From: Phytopseudomonas straminea
GTDB taxonomy: Bacteria > Pseudomonadota > Gammaproteobacteria > Pseudomonadales > Pseudomonadaceae
Assembly: GCF_900112645.1 (NCBI RefSeq)
Contig: NZ_FOMO01000001.1
Span: 496,001-560,000, forward strand
Reading direction: 5' to 3'
DNA length: 64,000 nt
Shown: in pieces, positions 1 through 9,110 of the stretch
How positions within the stretch are numbered: position 1 is the stretch's first letter
Layout: each line of letters opens with the position of its first letter
Notes under the pieces: model-generated
What the model was told of the DNA's origin: nothing
Databases searched by the model: none
What the model saw: the letters and a program-made list of their open reading frames with translations, nothing else
Program-made: the position numbers and the translations under genes

Positions 1-583
1 CAAGACCAAGCCCGCCGAAGCGATTCGTGAAGCCCATGCGGCCGGCCTGCGGGATTTTGGTGAGAACTACCTGCAGGAAGCGCTCGACAAGCAGGCGCTG
101 CTCGCCGACCTGCCGCTGACCTGGCATTTCATCGGCCCCATCCAGTCCAACAAGACCCGCCCCATCGCCGAGCACTTCGCCTGGGTGCACTCGGTGGACC
201 GCCTGAAAGTCGCCGAACGCCTGAGCGCCCAGCGCCCCGCCGAGCTGGCGCCGCTGAACATCTGCCTGCAGGTCAATGTCAGCGGCGAAGCGAGCAAGTC
301 CGGCTGCCAGCCCGAGGAGCTCGCTGCCCTGGCACAGGCGGTTACACAACTGCCCAACCTGCGTTTGCGCGGATTGATGACAATCCCCGCGCCCACCGAT
401 GACGTGGCCAAGCAACGCGCGGCGTTCGCCCGCCTGCGCGCACTGCGGGACGCGCTGAACCTCGATCTCGACACCCTGTCCATGGGCATGAGCCACGACC
501 TCGAAGCGGCCATCGCCGAGGGCGCGAGCTGGGTGCGTATCGGCACGGCGCTGTTCGGCGAACGCGATTACGGCAAGGTTTGA
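1..583 (+). CDS. yggS: YggS/PROSC family PLP-binding protein, 5' truncated by window edge
   Basis: Pyridoxal-phosphate homeostasis protein of the alanine-racemase-like fold. It binds PLP and affects amino-acid and vitamin B6 balance rather than having a firm enzymatic role. The open frame enters at the window edge with KTKPAEAI, and the family's PLP-binding lysine should be the first visible codon (positions 2-4). About 193 C-terminal residues are present, including the family motifs FGENYLQEA, FIGPIQSNK and LSMGMSHD. Roughly 35 N-terminal residues lie outside the window, so this is an edge truncation and not a pseudogene. It is followed by proC, an arrangement usual in Pseudomonas downstream of pilT. 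Confidence 0.96.
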   Translation, partial: KTKPAEAIREAHAAGLRDFGENYLQEALDKQALLADLPLTWHFIGPIQSNKTRPIAEHFAWVHSVDRLKVAERLSAQRPAELAPLNICLQVNVSGEASKSGCQPEELAALAQAVTQLPNLRLRGLMTIPAPTDDVAKQRAAFARLRALRDALNLDLDTLSMGMSHDLEAAIAEGASWVRIGTALFGERDYGKV

Positions 584-620
584 ATTACCCGATCTCGACT
601 CTTCAGATAGGAACCGCTCC

Positions 621-1439
621 ATGACCACTCCCCGTATCGCCTTCATCGGCGCCGGCAACATGGCTGCCAGCCTGATCGGCGGGCTGCTCGCCCAGGGCCT
701 GCCAGCAGGCGCCATCCGCGCCAGCGACCGCGGCACCGAACAGCGCGAGAAGATCGCCGCCGAACACGGCATCGACGTGGTGGCCAGCAATGCCGAGGCC
801 TGCCGTGACGCCGACGTGATCGTCCTGGCGGTCAAGCCCCAGGTCATGAAGGACGTGTGCCTGGACCTGGCGCCCCATGTGCAGGCCGGCCAGTTGATCG
901 TCTCCATCGCCGCCGGCATCACCAGCGCCAGCCTGGAAAACTGGCTGGGCGCGCGGGCCATCGTACGCTGCATGCCCAATACCCCATCGCTGCTGCGCCT
1001 GGGCGCCAGCGGCCTGTACGCCAATGCGCAGGTCAGCGCCGCGCAGCGCCAGCAGGCCGAGCAGTTGCTGGGCGCTGTAGGCATGGCGGTGTGGCTGGAA
1101 GAGGAAAAGCTGATCGACGCCGTGACCGCCGTGTCCGGCAGCGGCCCGGCTTACTTCTTCCTGCTGATCGAGGCGATGACCGCCAGCGGTGAGAAGCTCG
1201 GCCTGCCCCGCGATGTCGCCGCCAAGCTGACCCTGCAGACCGCCCTGGGCGCCGCACAGATGGCATTGAACAGCGATGTCGACGCCGCCGAGCTGCGTCG
1301 CCGCGTCACTTCGCCGGCCGGTACCACCGAGGCGGCGATCAAGACATTCCAGGCTGGCGGCTTCGAAGCCCTGGTCGAGCAGGCCGTCAAGGCCGCCGAT
1401 CAGCGCTCGGCCGAGCTGGCCGAACAACTGGGTCAATAA
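621..1439 (+). CDS. proC: Pyrroline-5-carboxylate reductase
   Basis: Reduces 1-pyrroline-5-carboxylate to L-proline with NAD(P)H, the last step of proline synthesis, in the cytoplasm. The 272-residue product has the usual length. The N-terminal Rossmann motif FIGAGNMA (residues ~8-15) binds the nucleotide, the central VRCMPNTP matches the family signature, and SGSGPAYFF in the C-terminal dimerisation domain is typical. The start is the ATG at 621, preceded by an AGGAA-type ribosome site. It lies 37 bp after yggS and 11 bp before yggT, so the three are probably cotranscribed. Confidence 0.98.
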   Translation: MTTPRIAFIGAGNMAASLIGGLLAQGLPAGAIRASDRGTEQREKIAAEHGIDVVASNAEACRDADVIVLAVKPQVMKDVCLDLAPHVQAGQLIVSIAAGITSASLENWLGARAIVRCMPNTPSLLRLGASGLYANAQVSAAQRQQAEQLLGAVGMAVWLEEEKLIDAVTAVSGSGPAYFFLLIEAMTASGEKLGLPRDVAAKLTLQTALGAAQMALNSDVDAAELRRRVTSPAGTTEAAIKTFQAGGFEALVEQAVKAADQRSAELAEQLGQ

Positions 1440-1450
1440 GGAGACAATCA

Positions 1451-2041
1451 ATGATCGGTCTGAACACCGCAGCCGTTTACATCCTGCAGACCATCGGCAG
1501 CTTCTACCTGCTGATCGTGCTGCTGCGCTTCATCCTGCAACTGGTTCGCGCGGACTTCTACAACCCGCTCAGCCAGTTCATCGTGCGCGCCACCCACCCG
1601 ATTCTCAAACCACTGCGCCGTATCATCCCCAGCCTCGGCGGCCTCGACCTGGCGTCGCTGGTGCTGGCGCTGATCGTCCAGTTCGTACTGATGGCCCTGA
1701 CCCTGATGCTCATGGGCGTCGGCATCGGCGACCCGCTGCTGATTCTGGTGTGGTCGATCATTGGCGTGACCGCCTTGCTGCTCAAGGTGTTCTTCTTCGC
1801 CCTGATCATCAGCGTGATCCTCTCCTGGGTCGCCCAGGGCACCCACAACCCGGCCGCCCTGCTGGTCAACCAGATCTGCGAGCCGCTGCTGATGCCGATC
1901 CGCCGCGTCCTACCCAACCTGGGCGGCCTGGACCTGTCGCCCATCGTGGCGTTCCTGATCCTCAACCTGATCGACATGCTGGTGATCCGCAACCTGGCGA
2001 TCAGCACCGGTATGTTCAGCGGCCTGAGCCTGGCGATCTAA
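1451..2041 (+). CDS. yggT: YggT family integral membrane protein
   Basis: Inner-membrane protein of 196 residues made of two tandem YggT repeats. Each repeat has hydrophobic helices followed by a conserved segment ending near the repeated motif LGGLDL (seen twice, around residues 62 and 157). Family members have been linked to envelope and ion homeostasis, but the biochemical role is not settled. The ATG at 1451 follows AAGGAGAC 11 bp after the proC stop, so translation is probably coupled to proC. The gene is followed by a large palindromic element before yggU. Confidence 0.93.
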   Translation: MIGLNTAAVYILQTIGSFYLLIVLLRFILQLVRADFYNPLSQFIVRATHPILKPLRRIIPSLGGLDLASLVLALIVQFVLMALTLMLMGVGIGDPLLILVWSIIGVTALLLKVFFFALIISVILSWVAQGTHNPAALLVNQICEPLLMPIRRVLPNLGGLDLSPIVAFLILNLIDMLVIRNLAISTGMFSGLSLAI

Positions 2042-2046
2042 GCTCT

Positions 2047-2168
2047 CATGATCTGCTGCGCGTCGGCCCTACTGCGTTAAAAACAGGCTCGGACTGCTCA
2101 TTTACAACTCGTAAACTCCGCGTCCTCGCCTGTTTTTGCCTTGTAGCGCTCTAGCTCGCGAGATCATG
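2047..2168. repeat. 122-bp imperfect palindromic element (MITE/REP-like)
   Basis: The interval begins with CATGATCT and ends with AGATCATG, its exact reverse complement. The two halves can be aligned along their length (for example AAAAACAGGC against GCCTGTTTTT), and they fold around a centre near TTTAC-AACTC-GTAAA. It sits between yggT and yggU and encodes no plausible protein. The shape is that of a small non-autonomous mobile or extragenic palindromic repeat. As RNA it would form a long hairpin separating two otherwise adjacent genes. No second copy was seen in this window, so its repeat nature is inferred from structure. Confidence 0.7.
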
Positions 2169-2186
2169 AACAGGTTCTAAAAGTCG

Positions 2187-2483
2187 ATGAGTTTCTTTCG
2201 CTGGGACGGCGATGCGCTGATCCTCGACTGCCACCTGCAGCCCAAGGCGAGCAACGATGCGTTCGCCGGGCTGCACGGCGAACGCCTGAAGATCCGCCTC
2301 ACCGCCCCGCCGGTGGACAGCAAGGCCAATGCCCACCTGCTGGCTTTTCTCGCCGCGGCCTTCGGTGTCGCCAAGAGCCAGGTCAGCCTGGAAAGCGGCC
2401 AGCAGAGCCGCCAGAAGCGGGTGCGCATTCAAGCACCCAGCAAATTGCCCGGCGAACTCGGCCTGACCGCTCGCCCATCCTGA
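2187..2483 (+). CDS. yggU: DUF167 / YggU family protein
   Basis: Small cytoplasmic protein of 98 residues. It matches the DUF167 family through the LHGERLKIRLTAPPVD and KANAHLLAFLA segments near residues 30-60 and the following SLESGQQSRQKRVRI strand. The function of the family is not established. The ATG at 2187 gives MSFFRWDG, the usual N-terminus of the family. In Pseudomonas it normally follows yggT closely. Here the palindromic element at 2047-2168 separates them, so its expression may depend on read-through of that hairpin or on a local promoter. Confidence 0.92.
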   Translation: MSFFRWDGDALILDCHLQPKASNDAFAGLHGERLKIRLTAPPVDSKANAHLLAFLAAAFGVAKSQVSLESGQQSRQKRVRIQAPSKLPGELGLTARPS

Positions 2484-2592
2484 ACGACCATCAGGTGCCA
2501 ATGCACCCCACTCGCCATTGACGCCGCCTGCGCCCCTCGCATAATGCTCGGCAGCCCGCATCGAAGTCGATGCCTTGTCAGGGAACCTACCG

Positions 2593-4575
2593 ATGAGCAT
2601 GGAACGTCTCAGTGAGCAGGTCGATGCGTACGTCGCCTGGAAGCGCGAACTGGTCCGCGAGATCACCCGCTACCGCAGCTGGCTGGCCCACAACCGGCTG
2701 AGCAGCGAGGGCGTCGAGGCACGCCTGGAGCGGGCGCTGCGCCTGCTGCGCACCGACCACATCACCCTGGCCTTCGTCGGCGAGTTCTCCCGCGGCAAGA
2801 CCGAGCTGATCAACAGCCTGTTCTTCTCCGAATACGGCCAGCGCCTGCTGCCCTCCCAGGCCGGACGCACCACCATGTGTCCCACTGAGATTCTCTTCGA
2901 TCCGGGCGCCGACCAGCCCTATATCCGCCTGCTGCCCATCGAGACGCGTATCGCCGAGGCGAGCGTCGCGCAGTTCAAGCGCACGCCTCGCCACTGGGTG
3001 AACGTCGCCCTCGACACCAATGACCCGGACGGCATGGCCAAGGCTTTCGCCCAGGTCGCCGCCAGCAAGGCGATGCCGGTGGAGAAAGCGATCAGCCTCG
3101 GCTTTCACCCGGACAATCTGGAAAGTACCGACAAATCCGGCCAGGTGCTGGTGCCGGCCTGGCGCCACGCCATCGTCAACTTCGACCACCCGCTGCTGCG
3201 CCAGGGCCTGCGCATTCTCGACACGCCGGGGCTCAATGCCCTGGGCTGCGAGCCGGAGCTGACCCTGTCGATGCTGCCCAGCGCCCAGGCGGTGATCTTC
3301 CTGCTGTCCGCCGACACGGGCGTGACCGCCAGCGACCTGGATATCTGGCAGCAGCACGTACAGCCCCTCGACGAGGAGCGCCAGGGCTGTCTGTACGCGG
3401 TGCTGAACAAGATCGACGTGCTGTGGGACGACCTGGCCGGCGACACCTTCGTGGCCAACGCCATCGAGCGGGTGCGCATGCAGGCCGCCCGCCATCTGGG
3501 CATCGCCGGCCGGGACATCCTGCCGCTGTCGGCCAAGCAGGCGCTGCTCGCCAAGGTGCGTCAGGATCCGGCATTGCTGGCGCGCAGCCAAATGGCCGAA
3601 CTCGAGACGCTGCTCTGCGAGCGCATCGTGGCGCAAAAGGAACGGCTGCTCGAAGAGCGCGTGGTGCGCCAGGTGCTGGCCATGCTCAACAACAGCCAGC
3701 ACGTGCTCGGCCTGCGCCTGGCCAAGGTCAACGAACAGCTGGAGCTGCTCGATGAGCGCCGCCAGGACAACGGCCAGATGCTCATGGAGCTGACCAGCCG
3801 TACCAAGGACGATCACACCCTGCACCACAAGCGCCTGGTGGCGCTGCGCACCAATCAGCGCCTGCTGCGCAACCAGGGCGAGCGCCTGAAGACCTCGGCC
3901 CAGGCGGAAAAGCTCGAAGCGCACCTCGCCCAGCTGCGTCGTCAGCTCAATGGTGCCTGGACGACCCTGGGCATCAACCAGGCGATCCTCGGTTTCTTCA
4001 CCGCGGTCGAGGACGACCTGCACAGCCTGTCCCACGATGCCGACATGGCCAACCGCATGGTCGAGGCCATCTACCGCCGGCACAACGAGGAGAACCCGCT
4101 GCAGGCGGTCGATGCGCCGCGCTTCGAACTGGCGGACTACGTGCGCGAACTGCGCCATCTGCAGAAGAAGGGCGACCGCTTCCGCCTGCGCCTCAAGACC
4201 CTGCTGACCGAGCAGCGCAGCCTGGGCCGACGTTTCTTCGCCACACTGGTGCAGGAAGTCATCGGCCTGCACCGCCGCCTGCGCCGCGACGCCGAGCGCT
4301 GGGCCGACGAGGCGCTGATGCCGCTGATGCAGCACACCCTGGAGCACAAGCAGTTGCTGGAAGGCCACATGCTGCGCCTCAAGGCCCTGGCCCAGGACAC
4401 CCAGCACGGTCGCCAGCGCCACCAGCAACTGGCCCAGTATGCCGATGAACTCAAGCAGCAACTGACCCAGGCCGGCGAAATGCTGCGCGTGATGCGCCGC
4501 CCGGCACCCATCCAGCGGCAAGCCAAGGTGGTCACCCTCAAGGGCATGCCGCGCCCGGTCGGCAACCTCGAGTAG
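2593..4575 (+). CDS. Dynamin-like GTPase
   Basis: Large GTPase of 660 residues. The G1/P-loop GEFSRGKT is at residues 63-70, G3 DTPG at 210-213 and G4 NKID at 272-275. The long remainder is rich in Leu, Gln, Arg and Glu and reads as helical or coiled-coil, as in the stalk of bacterial dynamin-like proteins. There is no obvious signal peptide or strong transmembrane helix. I chose ATG 2593 (MSMERLSEQ). A TTG at 2575 and an ATG at 2599 are alternatives. It stands alone between yggU and metX without the second DLP partner often found elsewhere. A role in membrane remodelling or stress is possible but unproven, and the substrate is unknown. Confidence 0.85.
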   Translation: MSMERLSEQVDAYVAWKRELVREITRYRSWLAHNRLSSEGVEARLERALRLLRTDHITLAFVGEFSRGKTELINSLFFSEYGQRLLPSQAGRTTMCPTEILFDPGADQPYIRLLPIETRIAEASVAQFKRTPRHWVNVALDTNDPDGMAKAFAQVAASKAMPVEKAISLGFHPDNLESTDKSGQVLVPAWRHAIVNFDHPLLRQGLRILDTPGLNALGCEPELTLSMLPSAQAVIFLLSADTGVTASDLDIWQQHVQPLDEERQGCLYAVLNKIDVLWDDLAGDTFVANAIERVRMQAARHLGIAGRDILPLSAKQALLAKVRQDPALLARSQMAELETLLCERIVAQKERLLEERVVRQVLAMLNNSQHVLGLRLAKVNEQLELLDERRQDNGQMLMELTSRTKDDHTLHHKRLVALRTNQRLLRNQGERLKTSAQAEKLEAHLAQLRRQLNGAWTTLGINQAILGFFTAVEDDLHSLSHDADMANRMVEAIYRRHNEENPLQAVDAPRFELADYVRELRHLQKKGDRFRLRLKTLLTEQRSLGRRFFATLVQEVIGLHRRLRRDAERWADEALMPLMQHTLEHKQLLEGHMLRLKALAQDTQHGRQRHQQLAQYADELKQQLTQAGEMLRVMRRPAPIQRQAKVVTLKGMPRPVGNLE

Positions 4576-4698
4576 CCGGCAGCGGGATATGCCGCGCTAG
4601 CGGGCTCAGCCAGCGCGGCCAGCAGTTTCCTTGCCGCTGACAGGCGCGCTCTTTAGACTGCTGCACTTTCCCGTACCTTCCTTAGCCGAGCAGAGTCG

Positions 4699-5838
4699 AT
4701 GTCGACTGTTTTTCCTCAAGACTCCGTTGGCCTGGTGACGCCGCAGATCGCCAGGTTTTCCGAGCCACTGGCGCTGGCCTGCGGCCGCAGCCTGGCCGAC
4801 TACCAGCTGATCTACGAAACCTACGGCGAGCTCAACGCCAACGCCAGCAACGCGGTGCTGATCTGCCACGCGCTGTCCGGCCATCACCACGCCGCCGGTT
4901 ACCACAGTGCCGATGACCGCAAGCCGGGTTGGTGGGACAGCTGCATCGGCCCCGGCAAGCCGCTGGACACCAACCGCTTCTTCGTCGTCAGCCTCAACAA
5001 CCTGGGCGGCTGCAACGGCTCGACCGGCCCGTCCGACATCAACCCGGCCACCGGCAAGCCATTCGGTGCCGATTTCCCGGTGATGACCGTGGAGGACTGG
5101 GTCAACAGCCAGGCACGCCTGGCCGATCTGCTGGGCATCGGGCAGTGGGCCGCGGTGGTTGGCGGCAGCCTGGGCGGCATGCAGGCCATGCAGTGGACGA
5201 TCAGCTACCCGGAGCGCGTGCGCCACTGCCTGGCCATCGCCTCGGCACCGAAGCTTTCGGCGCAGAACATCGCCTTCAACGAAGTGGCGCGCCAGGCGAT
5301 TCTCACCGACCCGGAGTTTCATGGCGGGCACTTCCAAGACCAGGGCGTGATACCCAAGCGCGGCCTCATGCTGGCACGCATGGTCGGCCACATCACCTAC
5401 CTGTCCGATGACGCCATGGGCGAGAAATTCGGCCGCGGTTTGAAGAACGAGAAACTCAACTACGACTTCCACAGCGTGGAATTCCAGGTGGAAAGCTACC
5501 TGCGCTATCAGGGCGAAGAGTTCTCCGGGCGCTTCGATGCCAACACCTACCTGCTGATGACCAAGGCGCTGGACTACTTCGACCCGGCCGCCGAGCACGA
5601 CGGCGACCTGGCCAAGACCCTGGCCAAGGCCAAGGCGGACTTTTGCGTGATGTCGTTCACCACCGACTGGCGCTTCTCGCCGGCCCGCTCGCGGGAAATC
5701 GTCGACGCCCTGCTCGCCGCCCGCAAGAACGTCTGCTACCTGGAGATCGACGCGCCGCAAGGCCACGACGCCTTCCTGATGCCGATCCCCCGCTACCTGC
5801 AGGGTTTTGCCAGCTACATGAAACGGATCGAGGTGTAA
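4699..5838 (+). CDS. metX: Homoserine O-acyltransferase MetX
   Basis: Acylates the hydroxyl of L-homoserine, committing it to methionine synthesis. The alpha/beta-hydrolase fold shows the nucleophile elbow GGSLGGMQ (residues ~155-162), the acid in FTTDWRFSP and the histidine in QGHDAFLM near the C-terminus. The length of 379 residues is standard. Annotation pipelines often call it an acetyltransferase, but MetX proteins of Pseudomonas have been reported to use succinyl-CoA, so the acyl donor should be left open. The metW start codon follows the metX stop by 2 bp, a conserved pair. Confidence 0.97.
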   Translation: MSTVFPQDSVGLVTPQIARFSEPLALACGRSLADYQLIYETYGELNANASNAVLICHALSGHHHAAGYHSADDRKPGWWDSCIGPGKPLDTNRFFVVSLNNLGGCNGSTGPSDINPATGKPFGADFPVMTVEDWVNSQARLADLLGIGQWAAVVGGSLGGMQAMQWTISYPERVRHCLAIASAPKLSAQNIAFNEVARQAILTDPEFHGGHFQDQGVIPKRGLMLARMVGHITYLSDDAMGEKFGRGLKNEKLNYDFHSVEFQVESYLRYQGEEFSGRFDANTYLLMTKALDYFDPAAEHDGDLAKTLAKAKADFCVMSFTTDWRFSPARSREIVDALLAARKNVCYLEIDAPQGHDAFLMPIPRYLQGFASYMKRIEV

Positions 5839-5840
5839 GC

Positions 5841-6461
5841 ATGCGAGCCGACCTAGAGATCATCCAGGAATGGATTCCTGCCGGCAGCCGCGTCCTCGAC
5901 CTGGGCTGCGGCGACGGCGAACTGCTCGCCTGGCTGGGCGCCAACAAGCAGGTGACCGGCTACGGCCTGGAAATCGACCCGGAAAAGATCGCCCAATGCA
6001 TCGGCAAGGGCGTCAACGTCATCGAACAGAACCTCGACGAAGGCCTGGGCAACTTCGCCAGCGACAGCTTCGACGTGGTGGTCATGACCCAGTCCCTGCA
6101 GGCGCTGCACTTTCCCGACAAGGTGCTGGCCGAGATGCTGCGCGTCGGCAAGACCTGCATCATCACCTTTCCCAACTTCGGTCACTGGCGCTGCCGCTGG
6201 TACCTGGCCAGCAAGGGCCGCATGCCGGTGTCCGACTTCCTCCCGTACACCTGGTACAACACGCCGAACATCCACTTCTGCACCTTCGAGGACTTCGAAC
6301 GCCTGTGCCACCAGCAGAGCGCCCGGGTGCTCGACCGCCTGGCCGTGGACCGCGAGCACCGGCATGGCTGGGCCAGCCGCGCATGGCCGAACCTGCTGGG
6401 CGAGATCGGCATCTACCGCATCAGCGGCCACAATGCGCACGACGTGCGCATCGCCAACTAG
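5841..6461 (+). CDS. metW: Methionine biosynthesis protein MetW
   Basis: MetW is a class I methyltransferase-fold protein of 206 residues. It is encoded with MetX and needed for homoserine acylation in several proteobacteria. The SAM-site motif VLDLGCGDGEL is near residues 19-29 and the downstream block FPNFGHW is typical. The ATG at 5841 lies 2 bp after the metX stop, so translational coupling is likely. The frame upstream of this ATG is open into metX, but a longer N-terminus would not match the family. Confidence 0.96.
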   Translation: MRADLEIIQEWIPAGSRVLDLGCGDGELLAWLGANKQVTGYGLEIDPEKIAQCIGKGVNVIEQNLDEGLGNFASDSFDVVVMTQSLQALHFPDKVLAEMLRVGKTCIITFPNFGHWRCRWYLASKGRMPVSDFLPYTWYNTPNIHFCTFEDFERLCHQQSARVLDRLAVDREHRHGWASRAWPNLLGEIGIYRISGHNAHDVRIAN

Positions 6462-6469
6462 GCCGCCCC

Positions 6470-6874
6470 ATGCGCCTGCTCGCCATGTTGATCGCCCTGT
6501 GCCTGAGCCTGCCGGCACTGGCCGACAACCGCATGCAGCGCCTTGGCGACCTGCAGGTGCATTACAGCGCCTTCAACGCCAACTACCTGCAACCGCAGAT
6601 CGCCCATGCCAGCGGCCTGGTGCGCAGCGCCAAGCTGGGGGTGTTGAACATCAGCGTGCTGCGCGGCGGCAAGCCGACGGCAGCAGAGATCAGCGGCGAG
6701 GTGAAGAACGTGCTGGGCCATGGCCAGGCGCTGACCTTCGTCGAACAGCGCGAGGGCGAATTCGTTTCCTACCTGGCGCAGTTTCCCATCGAATCCCGTG
6801 AGGTGCTGCTGTTCAACCTGCAGGTGAACGGCCAGCGCCTGGACTTCAACCAGGAACTCTTTCCGGAGCCATGA
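6470..6874 (+). CDS. DUF4426 domain exported protein
   Basis: A 134-residue protein with a clear Sec signal peptide ([18 protein letters not shown], cleavage near residue 18), so it is probably periplasmic. The remainder matches the DUF4426 type found between metW and rdgB in Pseudomonas, with the blocks [13 protein letters not shown] and [10 protein letters not shown]. No catalytic motif is visible and the function is unknown. The start at 6470 is 9 bp after metW. Its stop overlaps the rdgB start region (ATGATG at 6871), so it belongs to the same transcript. Confidence 0.88.
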   Translation: MRLLAMLIALCLSLPALADNRMQRLGDLQVHYSAFNANYLQPQIAHASGLVRSAKLGVLNISVLRGGKPTAAEISGEVKNVLGHGQALTFVEQREGEFVSYLAQFPIESREVLLFNLQVNGQRLDFNQELFPEP

Positions 6875-7464
6875 TGCCTTTCCCAGAACTCGTCCTCGCC
6901 AGCCACAACGCCGGCAAACTCAAGGAACTGCAAGCCATGCTCGGCGACCGCGTGCGCCTGCGCTCGGTCGGTGAGTTCAGCCAGGTGGAGCCGGAGGAAA
7001 CCGGCCTGTCGTTCGTCGAGAACGCCATCCTCAAGGCGCGTAATGCCTCGCGCCTGTCCGGCCTGCCAGCGCTGGCCGACGACTCAGGCTTGGCGGTGGA
7101 TGTTCTCGGCGGGGCGCCAGGCATCTATTCGGCCCGCTACGCCGATGGCCAGGGCGATGCCGCCAACAACGCCAAGCTGCTGGCGGCCCTCAAGGAGGTG
7201 CCGGACGCCGAGCGCGGCGCCCAGTTCGTCTGTTGCCTGGCCCTGGTGCGACACGCCGACGACCCGCTGCCGATTCTCTGCGAAGGCCTGTGGCACGGCC
7301 GCATCCTGCATGAGGCGCGCGGCGAGCACGGCTTCGGCTACGACCCGCTGTTCTGGGTCGAGGAGCGCCAGTGCTCCAGCGCCGAGCTGTCGCCGGCCGA
7401 CAAGAATCAGCTCAGCCACCGCGCCATTGCCATGAAGTTGCTCAAGCAGCGTCTGGGGTTGTAA
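6871..7464 (+). CDS. rdgB: dITP/XTP pyrophosphatase (Ham1 family)
   Basis: Hydrolyses deaminated purine nucleoside triphosphates (dITP, XTP) to monophosphates, keeping them out of DNA. The product of 197 residues has the N-terminal [11 protein letters not shown] signature, ADDSGL around residue 70 and FGYDPLF near residue 150, all diagnostic of Ham1/RdgB. The start is ATG 6871 or the adjacent ATG 6874. Either overlaps the preceding stop (6872-6874). It is followed at 85 bp by hemW, as in other pseudomonads. Confidence 0.97.
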   Translation: MMPFPELVLASHNAGKLKELQAMLGDRVRLRSVGEFSQVEPEETGLSFVENAILKARNASRLSGLPALADDSGLAVDVLGGAPGIYSARYADGQGDAANNAKLLAALKEVPDAERGAQFVCCLALVRHADDPLPILCEGLWHGRILHEARGEHGFGYDPLFWVEERQCSSAELSPADKNQLSHRAIAMKLLKQRLGL

Positions 7465-7548
7465 GCGCTTTCGAATAGGGCGTTTCGTCCACGCACTTTG
7501 GCAGTTTGCCCAACTCGTGCCACGATAGCGCCCCGCAACCACCCTGCC

Positions 7549-8703
7549 GTGATCCAGAAGCCCGTGTTCCAGCTGCCGCCCCTGGCCCTGTACGTCCATA
7601 TTCCCTGGTGCGTGCGCAAGTGCCCCTACTGCGATTTCAACTCCCACGCCGCCGGCCCCAACCTGCCGGAAGAGGCCTACGTCGACGCGCTGCTCGCCGA
7701 TCTCGACGCTGATCTGGCCCAGGCCCACGGCCGCCCGCTGACCTCGATCTTCTTCGGCGGCGGCACGCCCAGCCTGTTTTCCGCCAAGGCCCTGGGCCGC
7801 CTGCTCGAAGGGGTGGAGCGGCGCATTCCGTTCGCCGGCGATATCGAGATCACCTTGGAAGCCAACCCGGGCACCTTCGAGCAGGAGAAATTCGCCGCCT
7901 ACCGGCGTCTGGGCATCAATCGCCTGTCGATCGGCGTGCAGAGCTTCCAGGCGGAAAAACTCAAGGCCCTGGGGCGCATCCATGACGGCGATGAAGCCGT
8001 GCGCGCCGCCGACATGGCACGCGCCGCCGGCTTCGACAATTTCAACCTGGATCTGATGCACGGCCTGCCAGATCAGTCCCTAGATGACGCACTGGGCGAC
8101 CTGCGCATCGCCATCGCCCAGGCGCCGACCCACCTGTCCTGGTACCAGCTGACGGTGGAGCCGAACACGGTGTTCTGGAACCAGCCGCCGGTGCTGCCCG
8201 AGGACGATACCCTGTGGGACATCCAAGAGGCTGGCCAGGCGCTGCTCGCCGAGCACGGTTACGCCCAGTACGAAGTGTCGGCCTACGCGCAGCCCGAGCG
8301 CATGGCGCGGCACAACCTGAATTACTGGACCTTCGGCGATTTCCTCGGCATTGGTGCCGGCGCCCACGGCAAGCTGAGTACGCCGGATGGCCGCATCAGC
8401 CGTACCTGGAAAACCCGCTTGCCCAAGGATTACCTCGACTCCGCCAAGCGCTACAGCGCCGGTGAACGGCTCCTCACTGCCGAGGAGCTGCCGTTCGAGT
8501 TCCTGATGAACGTGCTGCGCCTGAGCGATGGCTGCAGCGCCGAGCTGTTCAGCCAACGCACGGGCCTGCCCCTGGAGCAATTGGCCGAGGCCCGCGAACA
8601 GGCCCAGCGTCGCGGCCTGCTGCAAGCGGATCCGGCGCGCCTGACGGCCACCCGCGAAGGCCAGCTGTTTCTCAATGATCTGCTGCAGTATTTCCTGCCC
8701 TGA
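7549..8703 (+). CDS. hemW: Radical SAM heme chaperone HemW
   Basis: HemW binds heme and delivers it to respiratory proteins. It is related to coproporphyrinogen dehydrogenase HemN and often misannotated as such. The radical-SAM cluster motif C-x3-C-x2-C is in PWCVRKCPYC about 18 residues from the chosen start, followed by FFGGGTPS. The C-terminal half contains the HNLNYW block typical of HemW. I chose GTG 7549 (MIQKPVFQ) because family members begin some 12-15 residues before LYVHIPW. A TTG 51 bp upstream is open but adds an unlikely extension. The ribosome site is weak, so the start is less certain than the identity. Confidence 0.93.
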   Translation: MIQKPVFQLPPLALYVHIPWCVRKCPYCDFNSHAAGPNLPEEAYVDALLADLDADLAQAHGRPLTSIFFGGGTPSLFSAKALGRLLEGVERRIPFAGDIEITLEANPGTFEQEKFAAYRRLGINRLSIGVQSFQAEKLKALGRIHDGDEAVRAADMARAAGFDNFNLDLMHGLPDQSLDDALGDLRIAIAQAPTHLSWYQLTVEPNTVFWNQPPVLPEDDTLWDIQEAGQALLAEHGYAQYEVSAYAQPERMARHNLNYWTFGDFLGIGAGAHGKLSTPDGRISRTWKTRLPKDYLDSAKRYSAGERLLTAEELPFEFLMNVLRLSDGCSAELFSQRTGLPLEQLAEAREQAQRRGLLQADPARLTATREGQLFLNDLLQYFLP

Positions 8704-8780
8704 ATCGCCGCGCTGCGAACCAACGGCGCGCCGGATGATCCGAGGCAGCAGGATTCAATCGTCACGTCTGAGGAGCAACC

Positions 8781-9104
8781 ATGGATTATGTGCTGGACCT
8801 GATCGCCACCGTGTCACGCTGGGGCCGCGGCCACCTCAGCGAGATTTCACTGGGGCTCATGGCCACCCTGCTGGTGCTGTTCGGCCCGGCGATCAATGCC
8901 TGGATCCAGGCGCGCATCGGCGGCCTCAATTTCGTGCTGCGCACCTTGATATTCGTCGCGGTCTGCGTGGTCGGCTACGGCCTGGCGCTGGTCTACCTGA
9001 CGCCGCTGCTCACTCAATTGCTGGGTCACTTCAACAATTACACCCTGGCGCCGGTGCTGCTGGTGGTGATGTTCCTGATCGGTGTGCTGGCGGATCGCAG
9101 CTGA
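8781..9104 (+). CDS. DUF3392 family membrane protein
   Basis: Small hydrophobic protein of 107 residues with about three transmembrane helices (roughly residues 20-40, 48-72 and 85-103) and an N-terminal amphipathic stretch. It resembles DUF3392 proteins, which have no assigned role. The ATG at 8781 follows GAGGAGCAACC, a good ribosome site, 77 bp after hemW. Its stop codon lies in a perfect 14-bp palindrome that also contains the stop of the convergent gene. Confidence 0.85.
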   Translation: MDYVLDLIATVSRWGRGHLSEISLGLMATLLVLFGPAINAWIQARIGGLNFVLRTLIFVAVCVVGYGLALVYLTPLLTQLLGHFNNYTLAPVLLVVMFLIGVLADRS

Positions 9105-9110
9105 GCCGGC

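Noticed and set aside
1..583. Truncated yggS as pseudogene
   Set aside because: The frame simply enters from the window edge and is intact to its stop.
2041..2187. Open reading frame extending through the palindrome
   Set aside because: Coincidental open frame in a structured repeat, with no ribosome site or family match.
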